Below are positions 23,662 through 33,527 of a stretch of DNA of 64,000 nt, piece by piece. The notes beneath the pieces are model-generated. The model saw nothing but the letters and a program-made list of their open reading frames with translations. It ran no database searches and had not been told where the DNA came from. This DNA comes from an uncultured Erythrobacter sp. (lineage in GTDB: Bacteria; Pseudomonadota; Alphaproteobacteria; Sphingomonadales; Sphingomonadaceae), in the NCBI GenBank assembly GCA_947488085.1, contig CANKYI010000001.1, positions 2,861,928 to 2,925,927 on the forward strand, written 5' to 3'. A program made the translations under genes and the position numbers. Each line of letters opens with the position of its first letter. Position 1 is the first letter of the stretch.

Positions 23662-24120
23662 ATGTCAGCGGCCGCGTCTGAAGAAATTGAAATCTTTGAA
23701 AAAGCAAAGAGCCTTGTTGCTCCGGACTATGTGCCGGGCGATGATGAGGAGTATATGAATGAGCAACAGCGAGCCTATTTCCAGCTGTTGCTCATCGAAT
23801 GGAAGCGTTCGATACACACTGCCGCGGATCAAACGCTGCAATCATTGGCGGATGGGCCCATACGCGAAGCAGATCTGAATGACCGCGCTTCAAGCGAAAC
23901 TGATTGGGGCATTGAGCTGCGCACACGCGACCGTCAGCGCAAGCTCGTCTCGAAGATCGATTCAGCGTTGCGCAGGATCGAACAGGGTGAATATGGCTAT
24001 TGCGAAGTGACCGGCGATCCGATCGGCCTACGCCGCTTGATTGCACGTCCAGTCGCGACCATGACCGTCGAAGCGCAAGAAGCGCATGAGCGGCGTGAAA
24101 AGGTATCGCGCGACAATTGA
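23662..24120 (+). CDS. dksA: RNA polymerase-binding transcription factor DksA
   Basis: 152-aa DksA, which binds the RNA polymerase secondary channel and works with ppGpp in stringent control. Coiled-coil region about residues 30-105 (AYFQLLLIEWKRSIHTAADQ; SKIDSALRRIEQGEYGY), then the C-terminal finger YGYCEVTGDPIGLRRLIARP. Only one of the four zinc cysteines of E. coli DksA is present, as is usual in alphaproteobacterial DksA. The ATG at 23662 (MSAAASEEIE) is preferred over an in-frame TTG 18 bp upstream. Confidence 0.9.
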   Translation: MSAAASEEIEIFEKAKSLVAPDYVPGDDEEYMNEQQRAYFQLLLIEWKRSIHTAADQTLQSLADGPIREADLNDRASSETDWGIELRTRDRQRKLVSKIDSALRRIEQGEYGYCEVTGDPIGLRRLIARPVATMTVEAQEAHERREKVSRDN

Positions 24121-24328
24121 TCCTCGGTCGAACGCGTCGTTAGTTACAAATACTTACAAGTTGTGCCAGTTTGAAACGCATCTACCATTCAGGCTGCGTT
24201 TCGAAGCTGTGTTAACGGGTCATTTACCGCGCTATCCTATCGGAAATGGAGTGCAATCGCGAAAGCGTGTCGCACCTGGTGGCGAAACAATAATTGCGAA
24301 CTTTTGAAGTTCAGGAGACGATGCAAAG

Positions 24329-24706
24329 ATGACAGGGGTTGAGACAAGAAGCGTTTCACGCGACAGTCTTTTTCTGCTCGCGAATGTCAGGGTCGAGCAA
24401 GAAACTAACCAGCATCGTGTGCGGGTCCGCAACCTGTCTGACGGCGGGATGATGGGTGAAGGAACCTTGCGCGTGAAGCGCGGCAACCGCGTCGAAATCG
24501 AACTTCGTAACATCGGCAAGGTTGGCGGAAGTGTTGCTTGGGTCCAGGATCAACGTTTTGGCATTGCTTTCGATGAAGAAGTGGATTCGCAAATGTCGCG
24601 TAAGCCTAGCGCTGACGACGTTGCAGATCCGAAAGCCATGCCTAGCACGTCATATGCGCACCGTGCTCCTGCGCCACCGACAGAGCGCAGCTTACGCAAA
24701 GTCTGA
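24329..24706 (+). CDS. PilZ domain protein
   Basis: 125-aa single PilZ domain. The c-di-GMP-type motifs are only partly visible: RDSLFLLANVRVEQ at the N-terminus in place of a full RxxxR, and VRNLSDGGMMGEG matching the D/NxSxxG pattern (NLSDGG). Further beta strands follow (VEIELRNIGKVGGSVAWVQD, RFGIAFDEEVD). C-terminal ~35 residues are disordered. RBS AGGAG lies about 12 nt upstream. Ligand binding is uncertain because the first arginine motif is weak. Confidence 0.8.
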   Translation: MTGVETRSVSRDSLFLLANVRVEQETNQHRVRVRNLSDGGMMGEGTLRVKRGNRVEIELRNIGKVGGSVAWVQDQRFGIAFDEEVDSQMSRKPSADDVADPKAMPSTSYAHRAPAPPTERSLRKV

Positions 24707-24782
24707 CGGCTTTCTAAAATTTACTCGAGTTGCAATGTGACTTCACGCTGACCAACGGTGCGCAAGCTGCTAACCCGTTCGT

Positions 24783-26252
24783 GTGCTTCGATTCTGCTTG
24801 CCTTTGATATCATGCTTTACGCTCGTTGCCTGCGGTTCAACAGGTGATCGCGGACCGGTGGACGTGGCGATTATCGGCGATGAGGAATCGTTATTTGATG
24901 AAGGGGTGCGGTTGTCACCAGCGGCCCAGCATTTGCGCGGTGCCACTCACGAAGGCCTCGTGTCTCTTGATCCATCCGGCCAAATCGTTCCTGCCATAGC
25001 GGAACGTTGGATCGTAACAGATGATGGCTCAAGCTACATATTCCGCTTGAGGGACGCCAATTGGCCCGATGGTGATGCGGTAACAGCAGCCGATGTACGT
25101 ATTCTCTTGCAAGATAGATTGCGACGGCTTGAGGGAACTTCTCTAGGGTTGGATCTTGCCAAGGTGACCGATATTCGCGCGATGACTGGCCGCGTGGTCG
25201 AACTGCGCCTGTCAGGGCCGATGCCGGACCTTTTGCGCTTGCTTGCGCAGCCTGAGCTTGGTTTTGCGCGTGCTGGAAGCGGCGCGGGACCGATGATTGT
25301 GTCACAAGAAGAGGGTCGATTTTTCGCTCAGCTCGACGCTCTGCCGCCGCAGGATCGGGGCCTTCCAGAACGTGAAGACTGGGAAGATTCCTCGCGCATG
25401 CTGACAGTGCGAGCATTGTCAGCCCGCGCGGCCGTTGATGCCTTTTCCAATGGCGAAGTGGACCTTCTGCTCAATGGCACTATCGCCACATTCCCGATGG
25501 CTCAATTGGGGCCCTTGTCGCGCGGAACAGTGCAGGTGGACCCCGCTCGCGGTGTGTTTGGGTTGATTTTTAAGAGCGAGGTTGGCGTTCTGTCCGATCC
25601 CGGTCGCCGCGAGGCGTTGTCGATGGCTCTTGATCGAGACGAGTTAATCGAGCCATTTGGAATAGCGGGCTGGCAAGCGACCGAATGGGCTGTCCCTCCA
25701 GAGCTTTTTTCGCCCCAACAATATCCAAATTCGCGCTGGAGCGACCTTTCAATAGAACAGCGCAGAGGGATTGCACGTCAGAGGATTTCTGCTTGGGAAG
25801 TGAGCAATGACGAGGAAGCCGTTCTGCGCGTTGCTATGCCAGAAGGCCCAGGCAGCGAATTGTTGTTCGCGCAAATCTCGACTGCATGGGAATCGATCGG
25901 CGTAACATCGGTGCGGGTCGCGCCGGGTGAGGGAGCTGAATTGGAGTTCCTCGATCGGCTGGCGCGCTATTCGTCGCCGCGCTGGTTCCTCAATCAGTTC
26001 CATTGTTCACTTGATATTGGCCTGTGCTCACCAGAAGCAGACGCGCTCGTCTTGGAATCTCTGACCTTGCAAAATGTGGAGGCTAAGCAGTCGCAGCTTG
26101 CTGATGCTCATGGTCAGATCGTCGAAGCAGAGGTATTTATCCCGCTTGGAATTCCGGTTCGCTGGTCCTTGGTTCGTGGTGCCGTGGACGGCTATCAGGC
26201 TAACCAATGGGGGCTGCACCCCTTGTTCCCGCTGTCAGAACCCACCACATAG
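24783..26252 (+). CDS. ABC transporter family 5 substrate-binding lipoprotein
   Basis: 489-aa periplasmic binding protein of the oligopeptide/dipeptide (SBP_bac_5) family. Lipoprotein signal: LPLISCFTLVAC followed by GSTGD, cleavage before the Cys near residue 17. Core features: THEGLVSLDPSGQIVPAIAE, then RWIVTDDGSSYIFRLRDANW and DALTLQ-like C-terminal lobe. GTG start. No permease or ATPase genes adjoin, so it is an orphan; ligand unknown. A DUF4112 gene follows after 18 bp. Confidence 0.82.
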   Translation: MLRFCLPLISCFTLVACGSTGDRGPVDVAIIGDEESLFDEGVRLSPAAQHLRGATHEGLVSLDPSGQIVPAIAERWIVTDDGSSYIFRLRDANWPDGDAVTAADVRILLQDRLRRLEGTSLGLDLAKVTDIRAMTGRVVELRLSGPMPDLLRLLAQPELGFARAGSGAGPMIVSQEEGRFFAQLDALPPQDRGLPEREDWEDSSRMLTVRALSARAAVDAFSNGEVDLLLNGTIATFPMAQLGPLSRGTVQVDPARGVFGLIFKSEVGVLSDPGRREALSMALDRDELIEPFGIAGWQATEWAVPPELFSPQQYPNSRWSDLSIEQRRGIARQRISAWEVSNDEEAVLRVAMPEGPGSELLFAQISTAWESIGVTSVRVAPGEGAELEFLDRLARYSSPRWFLNQFHCSLDIGLCSPEADALVLESLTLQNVEAKQSQLADAHGQIVEAEVFIPLGIPVRWSLVRGAVDGYQANQWGLHPLFPLSEPTT

Positions 26253-26270
26253 AGTGGGAAGGAGAATGAC

Positions 26271-26714
26271 ATGAACGGCCCAGACGGTCCGACATTCGAG
26301 AGTTCTCAAGACGGCGCTCAGGTCATGGGGTTCACGCTTCCAACAGGAAATGATCCTGCCTCGATCCGTGCGCGCGTTGAGGCTGTGGAACTGTTGTTGG
26401 AGCGCAGTTTTCGGATTCCCGGTGTAAATATGCCCGTTGGGCTCGATGCTTTGATCGGCCTCATTCCAGTTTTAGGCGATATCATCACGACCACGATGGG
26501 CGCCTACATTGTCTGGGAAGCGCGCAACCTTGGGCTCTCCAAATGGCATTTGACGCGAATGGGAGCTAACGTTGCTTTTGATGCTGCGATCGGCTTGCTG
26601 CCGGTCGTCGGCGATGCAGCAGATTTCGTCTTTCGGTCGAATACGCGGAATTTGCGGATCATCAAGCGTCACTTGGACAAGCAACACCCTGAAACGCGGA
26701 TTATCGAGGGGTAA
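26271..26714 (+). CDS. DUF4112 membrane-associated protein
   Basis: 147-aa DUF4112 protein. The hallmark is two similar hydrophobic repeats, LDALIGLIPVLGDIITTTMG and AAIGLLPVVGDAADFVFRSN, with the GLIP/LLPVxGD pattern; an amphipathic helix with RARVEAVELLLERSFRIPG precedes them. Function unknown. RBS AAGGAGAATGAC precedes the ATG. Confidence 0.85.
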   Translation: MNGPDGPTFESSQDGAQVMGFTLPTGNDPASIRARVEAVELLLERSFRIPGVNMPVGLDALIGLIPVLGDIITTTMGAYIVWEARNLGLSKWHLTRMGANVAFDAAIGLLPVVGDAADFVFRSNTRNLRIIKRHLDKQHPETRIIEG

Positions 26715-26755
26715 ATCGCACCTCGTGCGCTGACGCAAACGTCAGAGCAATCCGT

Positions 26756-27397
26756 TCAAGCTTCCAGTTCAATGTCCCAATACAACCAATCACGCCATGT
26801 CTCGTGCAGATAGTTTGGCGGGAATTGCTTCCCATATTGCTGCAACTGCCAGCTTGTTGGGCGGATCGGTTTCATCATAACCGGCATATGTGCCTGCTTT
26901 GGAGTGCGCCCGCCTTTTTTCATATTACAGGGCGCGCAGGCTGTAATGATGTTCTCCCATGTTGTTTTTCCGCCCAAGCGGCGCGGGATAACATGGTCGA
27001 AAGTCAGGTGTTCGCGATTGCCACAATATTGGCACTGAAAGCGGTCGCGCAGAAAAACGTTGAAGCGCGTGAAGGCCGGAAATTCGCTCTGCTTCACATA
27101 TTGTCTAAGCGCGATAACGCTGGGGATTTTCATATCGAGGCTGGGCGAATGAACCTCACGATCATAGCTTTCGACAATATCGACCCGGTCCAGGAACACC
27201 GCCTTGATTGCGGTCTGCCACGGCCACAGGCTGAGCGGGTAATAGGATAAGGGTGTGTAATCCGCGTTCAGCACTAGCGCGGGGCAGGAGGAAAGGTTGC
27301 GTGTAGGATCATCTTCCGCGCTGCGGAACTTTGCTGCCGTTTCGATCAGATCGGTCTTGAACACCCTTGGGTTCCTTCCACTGATTGACTGGAACAT
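26756..27397 (-). CDS. HNH endonuclease family protein
   Basis: 213-aa HNH protein of the type conserved in many bacteria outside mobile elements. N-terminal domain begins LVLNADYTPLSYYPLSLWPW; the HNH/zinc domain has CQYCGNREHLTFDHVIPR (two Cys, His), then LGGKTTWENIITACAPC and NMKKGGRTP with the second Cys pair and Asn. Probably a DNA nuclease or repair-associated enzyme; the biological role of this clade is unclear. Confidence 0.87.
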   Translation of the reverse strand: MFQSISGRNPRVFKTDLIETAAKFRSAEDDPTRNLSSCPALVLNADYTPLSYYPLSLWPWQTAIKAVFLDRVDIVESYDREVHSPSLDMKIPSVIALRQYVKQSEFPAFTRFNVFLRDRFQCQYCGNREHLTFDHVIPRRLGGKTTWENIITACAPCNMKKGGRTPKQAHMPVMMKPIRPTSWQLQQYGKQFPPNYLHETWRDWLYWDIELEA

Positions 27398-27515
27398 GCC
27401 GTGGCAAGGATAAGAGTCAAACCCGTGACACAGTGTATATCCACAGGCAGAGCCTGTTGGTAAGCTGTGAATGACGCAAGGATATGCGCCACAGCATCCA
27501 ATGAGGGGGCCGAAA

Positions 27516-28367
27516 GTGACAAATCAGATCCCTCAACCTGTTGTGACCCGTTTCGCGCCGAGTCCGAATGGACGGCTGCATATTGGCCATGCTTTTGCAG
27601 CGATTGTTGCACACGATCTTGCCAATGATGATCCTGAGGGACGATTTCTCCTGCGGATCGAGGACATCGATGGGCCGCGCTCACGCCCCGAATTCGCTGA
27701 TGAATTTCGGAGAGATCTTGAATGGCTCGGGCTTGAATGGATCGAAGTGGAGGAGCAGTCTAAACGCATAGAGAGCTACCAAAACGCGATTGAGGCGCTT
27801 CAAGCGCAAGAAATAATCTATCCATGTGCATGCACCCGTGCTCAGATCGAAAAGCTGCCAATGCGCCGGGCCGAAGATGGGCGCAGCTATCCAGGGTCGT
27901 GTAAAAGTGAGTGTGTCGGGCAGGCCAAAGATCCTGCTAGCCCGGTAGCATGGAGGCTAGATATCGATCGTGCGATAGCGCAAGTTGGCGAAGTCGTATG
28001 GACTGACGAGTTCGTGGGCGCTGTTGTAGCGGATCCGCGCGACTTTGGTGATGTGATCTTGGTTCGCAAGGACCTGCCGGCGAGCTACCATTTGGCTGTT
28101 ACTTTGGATGATGCGGCGGATGGCGTAACTCTCGTCACTCGCGGGCAGGATTTGTTTGAAACAACCGCGATCCATCGTGTCTTACAAGAACTGCTTGGAC
28201 TGCCAGTGCCGCATTGGTTGCACCACAGATTGCTCCTGGATGAAGCGGGCGAGAAATTGGCGAAACGGCGCGGTTCGCCACCTTTGGCAGAGCGACGTTT
28301 GCGTGGTGACGATGGGCTGATGCTTGCCGAACAATTGCGATTGCAAAAAATCGGGACTGGAACTTAG
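27516..28367 (+). CDS. gluQ: Glutamyl-Q tRNA(Asp) synthetase
   Basis: 283-aa truncated GluRS-like enzyme that attaches glutamate to queuosine at the wobble position of tRNA(Asp). HIGH-type motif in VTRFAPSPNGRLHIGHAFAA; RIEDIDGPRSRPE follows; zinc ligands in YPCACTR and SYPGSCKSEC; the KMSKS-like loop is KLAKRRGSPP. It lacks an anticodon-binding domain, as expected. The GTG at 27516 is chosen for GAGGGGG six nt upstream; an ATG at 27471 would add 15 unconserved residues. Confidence 0.9.
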   Translation: MTNQIPQPVVTRFAPSPNGRLHIGHAFAAIVAHDLANDDPEGRFLLRIEDIDGPRSRPEFADEFRRDLEWLGLEWIEVEEQSKRIESYQNAIEALQAQEIIYPCACTRAQIEKLPMRRAEDGRSYPGSCKSECVGQAKDPASPVAWRLDIDRAIAQVGEVVWTDEFVGAVVADPRDFGDVILVRKDLPASYHLAVTLDDAADGVTLVTRGQDLFETTAIHRVLQELLGLPVPHWLHHRLLLDEAGEKLAKRRGSPPLAERRLRGDDGLMLAEQLRLQKIGTGT

Positions 28368-28391
28368 CGTCAAACAGTCCATTTAGAGGCA

Positions 28392-28625
28392 ATGAATTAC
28401 ATCCTCATCCCTGTGCTCATCATCTTGTGCTTACTTGTAGTTGTGTCGCTGATCCGCGGCGTTATCGCATTTCTCAAGACCACAAAGATTGATCTCGAAA
28501 CCGGCGAAGGCGAAACCGTCACTGAGATGCAGGTGATGCAGAACAAGGCGATGTTCGCCAGGATCAAATATCAATTCGCCGCAATTGTGGTTGTCGGCAT
28601 AATTGCGCTCGTGGCGAGCAGCTAG
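28392..28625 (+). CDS. HIG1 domain twin-transmembrane protein
   Basis: 77-aa small inner-membrane protein of the HIG1 family with segments at about residues 4-27 and 57-75 joined by a polar loop (KTTKIDLETGEGETVTEMQV) and the conserved MQNKAMFARIKYQ stretch. Mitochondrial relatives associate with respiratory supercomplexes; a role around terminal oxidases here is inference. Clustered with pduO and hbd genes. Confidence 0.85.
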   Translation: MNYILIPVLIILCLLVVVSLIRGVIAFLKTTKIDLETGEGETVTEMQVMQNKAMFARIKYQFAAIVVVGIIALVASS

Positions 28626-28659
28626 ACTGATTGGCCTGCAGTCTCCATAGGCTGGGCAT

Positions 28660-29235
28660 ATGGTAAAGCTGAACAAGATTTATACGCGTACCGGTGATGA
28701 CGGCACGACCGGGTTGGTGGATGGCTCACGCGCTGCCAAGCACTCAGCGCGGATTGCTGCGATTGGCTTGATCGATGAGGCAAACAGCGCGATTGGCCTA
28801 GCTGCCTGCGCAGATATGAGTGAGGCTCACGGCGCATTGTTGACCCGCATTCAGAATGATCTGTTTGACTTGGGCGCTGATCTTGCCACTCCGGCCAAGG
28901 ATGGCGATTTCGCTCCGTCGGAGATGGTGCTTCGGATTACCGATGCGCAGCCGACGTGGCTTGAAAACCAGATTGATGCTCTGAACGAGACGCTTGAGCC
29001 GCTCACTAGCTTCGTATTGCCCGGCGGCAGCGAAGCAGCTGCCCGCGTTCATGTCGCTCGCGCAACAACCCGTGCAGCAGAGCGGGCCATGACCGAATTG
29101 GCCGAACACGACGCAACCAATCCGGCGGCTTTGATGTACGTCAACCGACTGTCAGACCTGCTTTTCGTGCTTGCCCGTGTGCTCAATCATAATGGCAGGT
29201 CGGACGTGAAGTGGGTTCCCGGAGCAAATCGCTAG
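28660..29235 (+). CDS. Cob(I)yrinic acid a,c-diamide adenosyltransferase, PduO-type
   Basis: 191-aa ATP:cob(I)alamin adenosyltransferase. The N-terminal ATP-binding signature [20 protein letters not shown] is complete; [13 protein letters not shown] and the C-terminal [17 protein letters not shown] and [17 protein letters not shown] motifs carry active-site Arg and Asn residues. Makes adenosylcobalamin, the cofactor for enzymes such as methylmalonyl-CoA mutase. Lies 34 bp after the HIG1 gene. Confidence 0.92.
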   Translation: MVKLNKIYTRTGDDGTTGLVDGSRAAKHSARIAAIGLIDEANSAIGLAACADMSEAHGALLTRIQNDLFDLGADLATPAKDGDFAPSEMVLRITDAQPTWLENQIDALNETLEPLTSFVLPGGSEAAARVHVARATTRAAERAMTELAEHDATNPAALMYVNRLSDLLFVLARVLNHNGRSDVKWVPGANR

Positions 29236-29293
29236 TCAGAGACCTGCTTCCAAGCTAGTGAGCGCGCTTTGCTGCACTTGCGAAGGGAATGTC

Positions 29294-30163
29294 ATGCGGA
29301 AAATCGCTGTTATTGGAGCCGGACAAATGGGCACGGGGATCGCTCAAAGCGTCGCTGCGCACGGGATGCCGGTTATGCTCTCCGACATTGACCTACCCAC
29401 GGCAGAAGCTGGCAAGGGCAAGATTGAAAAAGCGGTGACCAAACTGGTCGGTCGCGGTAAGATCGAAGCAGACGCAGCCGAAGCTTTGCTCGCCAAAGTC
29501 ACCCCGATCGCCGGATACGATCCGATGGGCGAAGCCGACCTCATCATTGAGGCAGCGACCGAAAAAGAGCCGATCAAGCAGGCCATTTTTGAACAAGCAG
29601 GCAAGGTTCTCGCGCCAAATGCGATCATGGCGTCCAACACCAGCTCAATCCCGATCACGCGCATGGCTAATAGCTCACCTGATCCGGAACGCTTTATCGG
29701 CCTTCACTTCTTTAATCCGGTCCCTGTAATGGGTCTGATCGAAGTGATTCCCGGCCTTGCGACTGCGCAAGACACGACCGACCGCGTGACCGCCTTTGCC
29801 GAAGGTTTGGGCAAACAGGTCGTGCTGTCGCAGGATGAGCCGGGCTTCGTCGTCAATCGAATTTTGCTACCGATGATCAATGAGGCGGTGTTTGTTTTGG
29901 GGCAGTCGACCGCTGGGATTGAGGATATCGACAAAGGGTGTCGTTTGGGCCTCAATCATCCCATGGGGCCATTGCAACTGGCTGATTTTGTTGGGCTTGA
30001 CACGTGTCTTGATATTATCAAGGTGCTTTATAAGACCACCCGAGACACAAAATACCGGCCAGCGCCGTTGCTGGTGAAATATGTCGAAGCAGGTTGGCTT
30101 GGGCGCAAGATCGGTCGCGGATTTTACGATTATTCGGGTGAAGCGCCTGTCCCGACGCGGTGA
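29294..30163 (+). CDS. hbd: 3-hydroxybutyryl-CoA dehydrogenase
   Basis: 289-aa NAD(P)-dependent 3-hydroxyacyl-CoA dehydrogenase. Rossmann motif [18 protein letters not shown] at residues 4-21; catalytic His in [20 protein letters not shown] with Glu; C-terminal domain [17 protein letters not shown]. Interconverts (S)-3-hydroxybutyryl-CoA and acetoacetyl-CoA. The ATG at 29294 has AAGGGA six nt upstream; a frame extension of 12 codons upstream is not supported. Confidence 0.92.
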   Translation: MRKIAVIGAGQMGTGIAQSVAAHGMPVMLSDIDLPTAEAGKGKIEKAVTKLVGRGKIEADAAEALLAKVTPIAGYDPMGEADLIIEAATEKEPIKQAIFEQAGKVLAPNAIMASNTSSIPITRMANSSPDPERFIGLHFFNPVPVMGLIEVIPGLATAQDTTDRVTAFAEGLGKQVVLSQDEPGFVVNRILLPMINEAVFVLGQSTAGIEDIDKGCRLGLNHPMGPLQLADFVGLDTCLDIIKVLYKTTRDTKYRPAPLLVKYVEAGWLGRKIGRGFYDYSGEAPVPTR

Positions 30164-30194
30164 TCAAGTGGTCCGCTGTCTGCGGATCTGACTA

Positions 30195-30695
30195 TCATTC
30201 AGCCGCAGTAAGCTCTGGAACGCCGCCCCGTGGACTTGGGAGCGATGGTGCGCCTGGTGCTGCTCGCGACTCAACTCTCGCGCCTGACCGGTTCGATGAC
30301 CCACCGCGCGATTCAGAACTGTCTGAAGCACCAGATCGAGACCTTCTGCTCTCAGATGAAAAATCGCCGAAAGTCGGGCTGTTGCTTTGCGCCGTGTTGT
30401 CGGGATCAACGCTGTCATTGCCCGCAGAGGACGGGTCAACCGGCTGGGCTCCCCAACCGCCTGAGTTGTCGCCGGCGCCCCATGCTGGTGGAGGGGGCGC
30501 GTTGCTCGCAACTTGCGTTGGTGCAGCTTCCGCTTTGGCCTCGGCTTCGGCAGCTACTGGTGTCTCGTCCTCCGCTTCGTCGGTGACTGCGGGAACCAGT
30601 GCGCCGACGCCGAATGTGGCCGCAACTGCGATGGCAATTGTGACACCGGCGAAACCGAGCGCGGCTTTGGGGTTTGCGAACATGTTATTTGACAT
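30195..30695 (-). CDS. Hypothetical single-pass membrane protein with disordered tail
   Basis: 166 aa from ATG 30695 (an open frame continues 21 codons upstream into the mutS 3' end). One hydrophobic segment (ALGFAGVTIAIAVAATFGVG, about residues 11-30), then a long low-complexity tail rich in Ala/Glu/Pro, Asn/Ser and Arg/Ser with a WGAGDNSGGWGAQP repeat. No family recognised. The frame-consistent composition and position after mutS suggest a real gene, but no clear RBS is visible. Confidence 0.55.
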   Translation of the reverse strand: MSNNMFANPKAALGFAGVTIAIAVAATFGVGALVPAVTDEAEDETPVAAEAEAKAEAAPTQVASNAPPPPAWGAGDNSGGWGAQPVDPSSAGNDSVDPDNTAQSNSPTFGDFSSESRRSRSGASDSSESRGGSSNRSGARVESRAAPGAPSLPSPRGGVPELTAAE

Positions 30696-30750
30696 GACGA
30701 GGGGCATAGCCGTCATAGGGTTAAAGTTTGGTGCAAGTGCAATGCGCGGC

Positions 30751-33381
30751 TCAATCAAGCGCCCTTTTTAGATCGTAGAGCAGGTCCAGCGCGTCGCGTG
30801 GTGCAAGCGCATCAAGATCGGTTTGCTGCAAACGCTCTGCCATTGCCTGTTCTGGAGTTTGTGTTGGCTCTGGCGCTGCGGCGGCGGCAAAAAGTGGTAA
30901 ATCGCCAAGCCCTGCGGCCAGGCCACCTGTCTCACTGCGCGCCTTTTCGAGCTTCTCAAGCACTTGGCGTGCACGGTCGACCACTGGCGCGGGCACTCCG
31001 GCCAACTTGGCCACGGCTAGGCCGTATGACCGGTCTGCGGGACCTTCTGCCAACTCATGAAGCAGGACCAGATCACCCTTCCACTCGCGCGCGCGGACAT
31101 GGTGGAGTGAGAGATTCGTGCATGTTTGAGCCAGCCGCGCCAACTCGTGATAGTGCGTGGCGAACAGGCAGCGGCACTCAATCCGCGAATGCACGGCTTC
31201 AACAACAGCCCATGCCAATGCCAACCCATCATAGGTAGAAGTGCCTCTCCCAACTTCGTCCAAGATAACAAAACTGCGCTCGGTCGCTTGCGATAGGATA
31301 GCGGCAGTTTCGACCATCTCGACCATGAAGGTGGAGCGTCCCTTAGCCAGATTGTCAGACGCCCCCACTCGGCTGAACAAGCGGTCAACGAGGCCAATCT
31401 GCGCCGAAGTTGCGGGGACGAAGCACCCAGACTGCCCCATCAGAACAATCAATGCATTCTGGCGCAGGAATGTGGACTTACCGCCCATATTGGGGCCACC
31501 GATCAGCCAGAGCCGATCATCAGGCGTAAGCGTGCAATCATTCGCAACAAACCGATCATCGGTCTTGGCCAATGCCGCTTCGACCACCGGATGCCGTCCG
31601 CCTGTGATCGATAGTCCTCGATCATTGCTGATTTCGGGCCGCGCCCAGTCGCCTTCGGAAGCGCGCTCTGCATGGCCTGCTGCCACATCCAGCCGGGCGA
31701 GAGCGGCCGCGGTCGCGGCAATCTTCTCTCGAGCCGCGCTGACTTCGCCAACCAGCTCTTCAAAATGCGCTTCTTCAGCCGCCAGCGCGCGCCCGCCGGC
31801 TTCCGAAATACGCGTGGCTTCTTCGTGCAATGCGATGGAGTTGAACCGCACAGCGCCCTTCATCGTCTGGCGATGGGTGAAGCCGCTATCGGGTGCCATC
31901 AATGCGTCTGCGTGGCGGCTGGGGACCTCGATAAAGTAGCCAAGCACACCATTATGCTTGATTTTGAGTGATGTGATGCCGGTGTCAGTGCGGTAGCGGG
32001 CCTCCATCGCTGCAATGGCGCGCCGTGCATTGCCCGATATGTCGCGCAATTCATCAAGGGCCGCGTCATACGCCTCGGCAATGTAACCGCCGTTTGACCG
32101 CTCGGTCGGCGGGGAGGCGACGAGCGCGCGTGATAGCCAGTCGGTCAACGCACCATGCCCGGCAAATCGTGGCAACAATTGGTCGAGTAGCGGTGGGCGA
32201 TCATCTTCGCGCGTCAACCAGTCATGGAGCCGCGCTGCTTCGCCAAGGGCGTCGCGGATTTGCCCTAGATCGCGCGGGCTGCCCCTGTTTGCCACAATCC
32301 GACCCAGTGCCCGGCCAAGGTCAGGTAAAGCACGCAAGCAATCGCGCAAATTGGCTCGCTCAATCGGCCGGTCACGCCAGAATTGCACCAGTGCCAACCG
32401 CTCCTCGATTAGCGAAGCATCCAAGAGAGGCGCTGACAAGTCCACAGCCAATTGGCGAGATCCGGCTCCTGTTGAACAGCGATCAATCGCCGCGATCAGG
32501 CTGCCACTGCGCCCACCCGTGGATGTCTCCAGAATTTCGAGACTGGCACGAGTCGCCTCATCCATCGCCATTCCGGATGCTTCGGCACGAATGACTGGCG
32601 GCAATAGCAATGGGAGCGAGCCACGACCCACATGATCGAGATACCCGATCAGCCCGCCCGCAGCGGCGAGCATAGCCCGCGAAAACTCCCCAAATCCGTC
32701 AAGAGTCGAGACTGCATGAATACTGCAAAGACGCTGCGCCCCGGCGTCACTCGAAAAGTCGCTGCGAGCATGCGACGTTGCCGCAAACGGATCATGCTCC
32801 CATCCCTCCGGCACAACCACCTCGGTCGCCCCAAGACGTGCAAGCTCCGCGCTGAGCATTTGCGGCTGGCACTCCTCAAGCGTCATTGCGCCAGTTGAGA
32901 TGTCGCAACTGGCAATGCCAATCACGCCGCGCACTTCAGCAAGCGCGGCCAACATGTTCGCACAGCGCGGCTCCAGCAGTGCTTCCTCGGTTAACGTTCC
33001 TGCGGTGACAAACCGGACAATGTCTCGCGCCACCAACACTTTGGATGATGGTTTGCCCTCGCGCTTGGCACGGGCCTTTGCTTCATCAGGAGTTTCGACC
33101 TGCTCCGCGATGGCGACCCGTTGGCCTGCTTTGATCAATCGCGCCAAATATCCTTCGGCCGAATGCACAGGCACCCCGCACATCGCCACAGGCTCACCGG
33201 CATGCTCCCCCCGCGATGTCAGTGCGATATCGAGAATGTTCGCTGCGACTTTGGCATCGTCAAAGAACAGCTCGAAGAAATCACCCATGCGATAGAACAG
33301 CAACGAACCCTCAGCTTCAGCCTTGAGCGCGAGATATTGCTCCATCATCGGAGTGGGTTTGGATGAGGCAGAACCGGCCAT
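30751..33381 (-). CDS. mutS: DNA mismatch repair protein MutS
   Basis: 876-aa mismatch-recognition ATPase. Mismatch-binding Phe-x-Glu near the N-terminus in LLFYRMGDFFELFFDDAK; connector and clamp domains; ABC ATPase with Walker A GGPNMGGKSTFLRQ, signature STFMVEMVETAAIL, Walker B FVILDEVGRGTSTYDGLA and CLFATHYHEL. Works with MutL elsewhere in the genome. ATG start; divergent from maeB across a 146-bp promoter region. Confidence 0.97.
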   Translation of the reverse strand: MAGSASSKPTPMMEQYLALKAEAEGSLLFYRMGDFFELFFDDAKVAANILDIALTSRGEHAGEPVAMCGVPVHSAEGYLARLIKAGQRVAIAEQVETPDEAKARAKREGKPSSKVLVARDIVRFVTAGTLTEEALLEPRCANMLAALAEVRGVIGIASCDISTGAMTLEECQPQMLSAELARLGATEVVVPEGWEHDPFAATSHARSDFSSDAGAQRLCSIHAVSTLDGFGEFSRAMLAAAGGLIGYLDHVGRGSLPLLLPPVIRAEASGMAMDEATRASLEILETSTGGRSGSLIAAIDRCSTGAGSRQLAVDLSAPLLDASLIEERLALVQFWRDRPIERANLRDCLRALPDLGRALGRIVANRGSPRDLGQIRDALGEAARLHDWLTREDDRPPLLDQLLPRFAGHGALTDWLSRALVASPPTERSNGGYIAEAYDAALDELRDISGNARRAIAAMEARYRTDTGITSLKIKHNGVLGYFIEVPSRHADALMAPDSGFTHRQTMKGAVRFNSIALHEEATRISEAGGRALAAEEAHFEELVGEVSAAREKIAATAAALARLDVAAGHAERASEGDWARPEISNDRGLSITGGRHPVVEAALAKTDDRFVANDCTLTPDDRLWLIGGPNMGGKSTFLRQNALIVLMGQSGCFVPATSAQIGLVDRLFSRVGASDNLAKGRSTFMVEMVETAAILSQATERSFVILDEVGRGTSTYDGLALAWAVVEAVHSRIECRCLFATHYHELARLAQTCTNLSLHHVRAREWKGDLVLLHELAEGPADRSYGLAVAKLAGVPAPVVDRARQVLEKLEKARSETGGLAAGLGDLPLFAAAAAPEPTQTPEQAMAERLQQTDLDALAPRDALDLLYDLKRALD

Positions 33382-33527
33382 GCGCCTCGACTAGCCACGC
33401 CCGGAATGATTCGGGAAGAGAGTAGCTGATTTTGTCACCGCACTTTGGCCCCTATCATCTGTGACAATCGCGGGCTAAACCCGACGTCACGGTGCAATTT
33501 TAGAATTTTAGTGTGGGGGGAATAATC

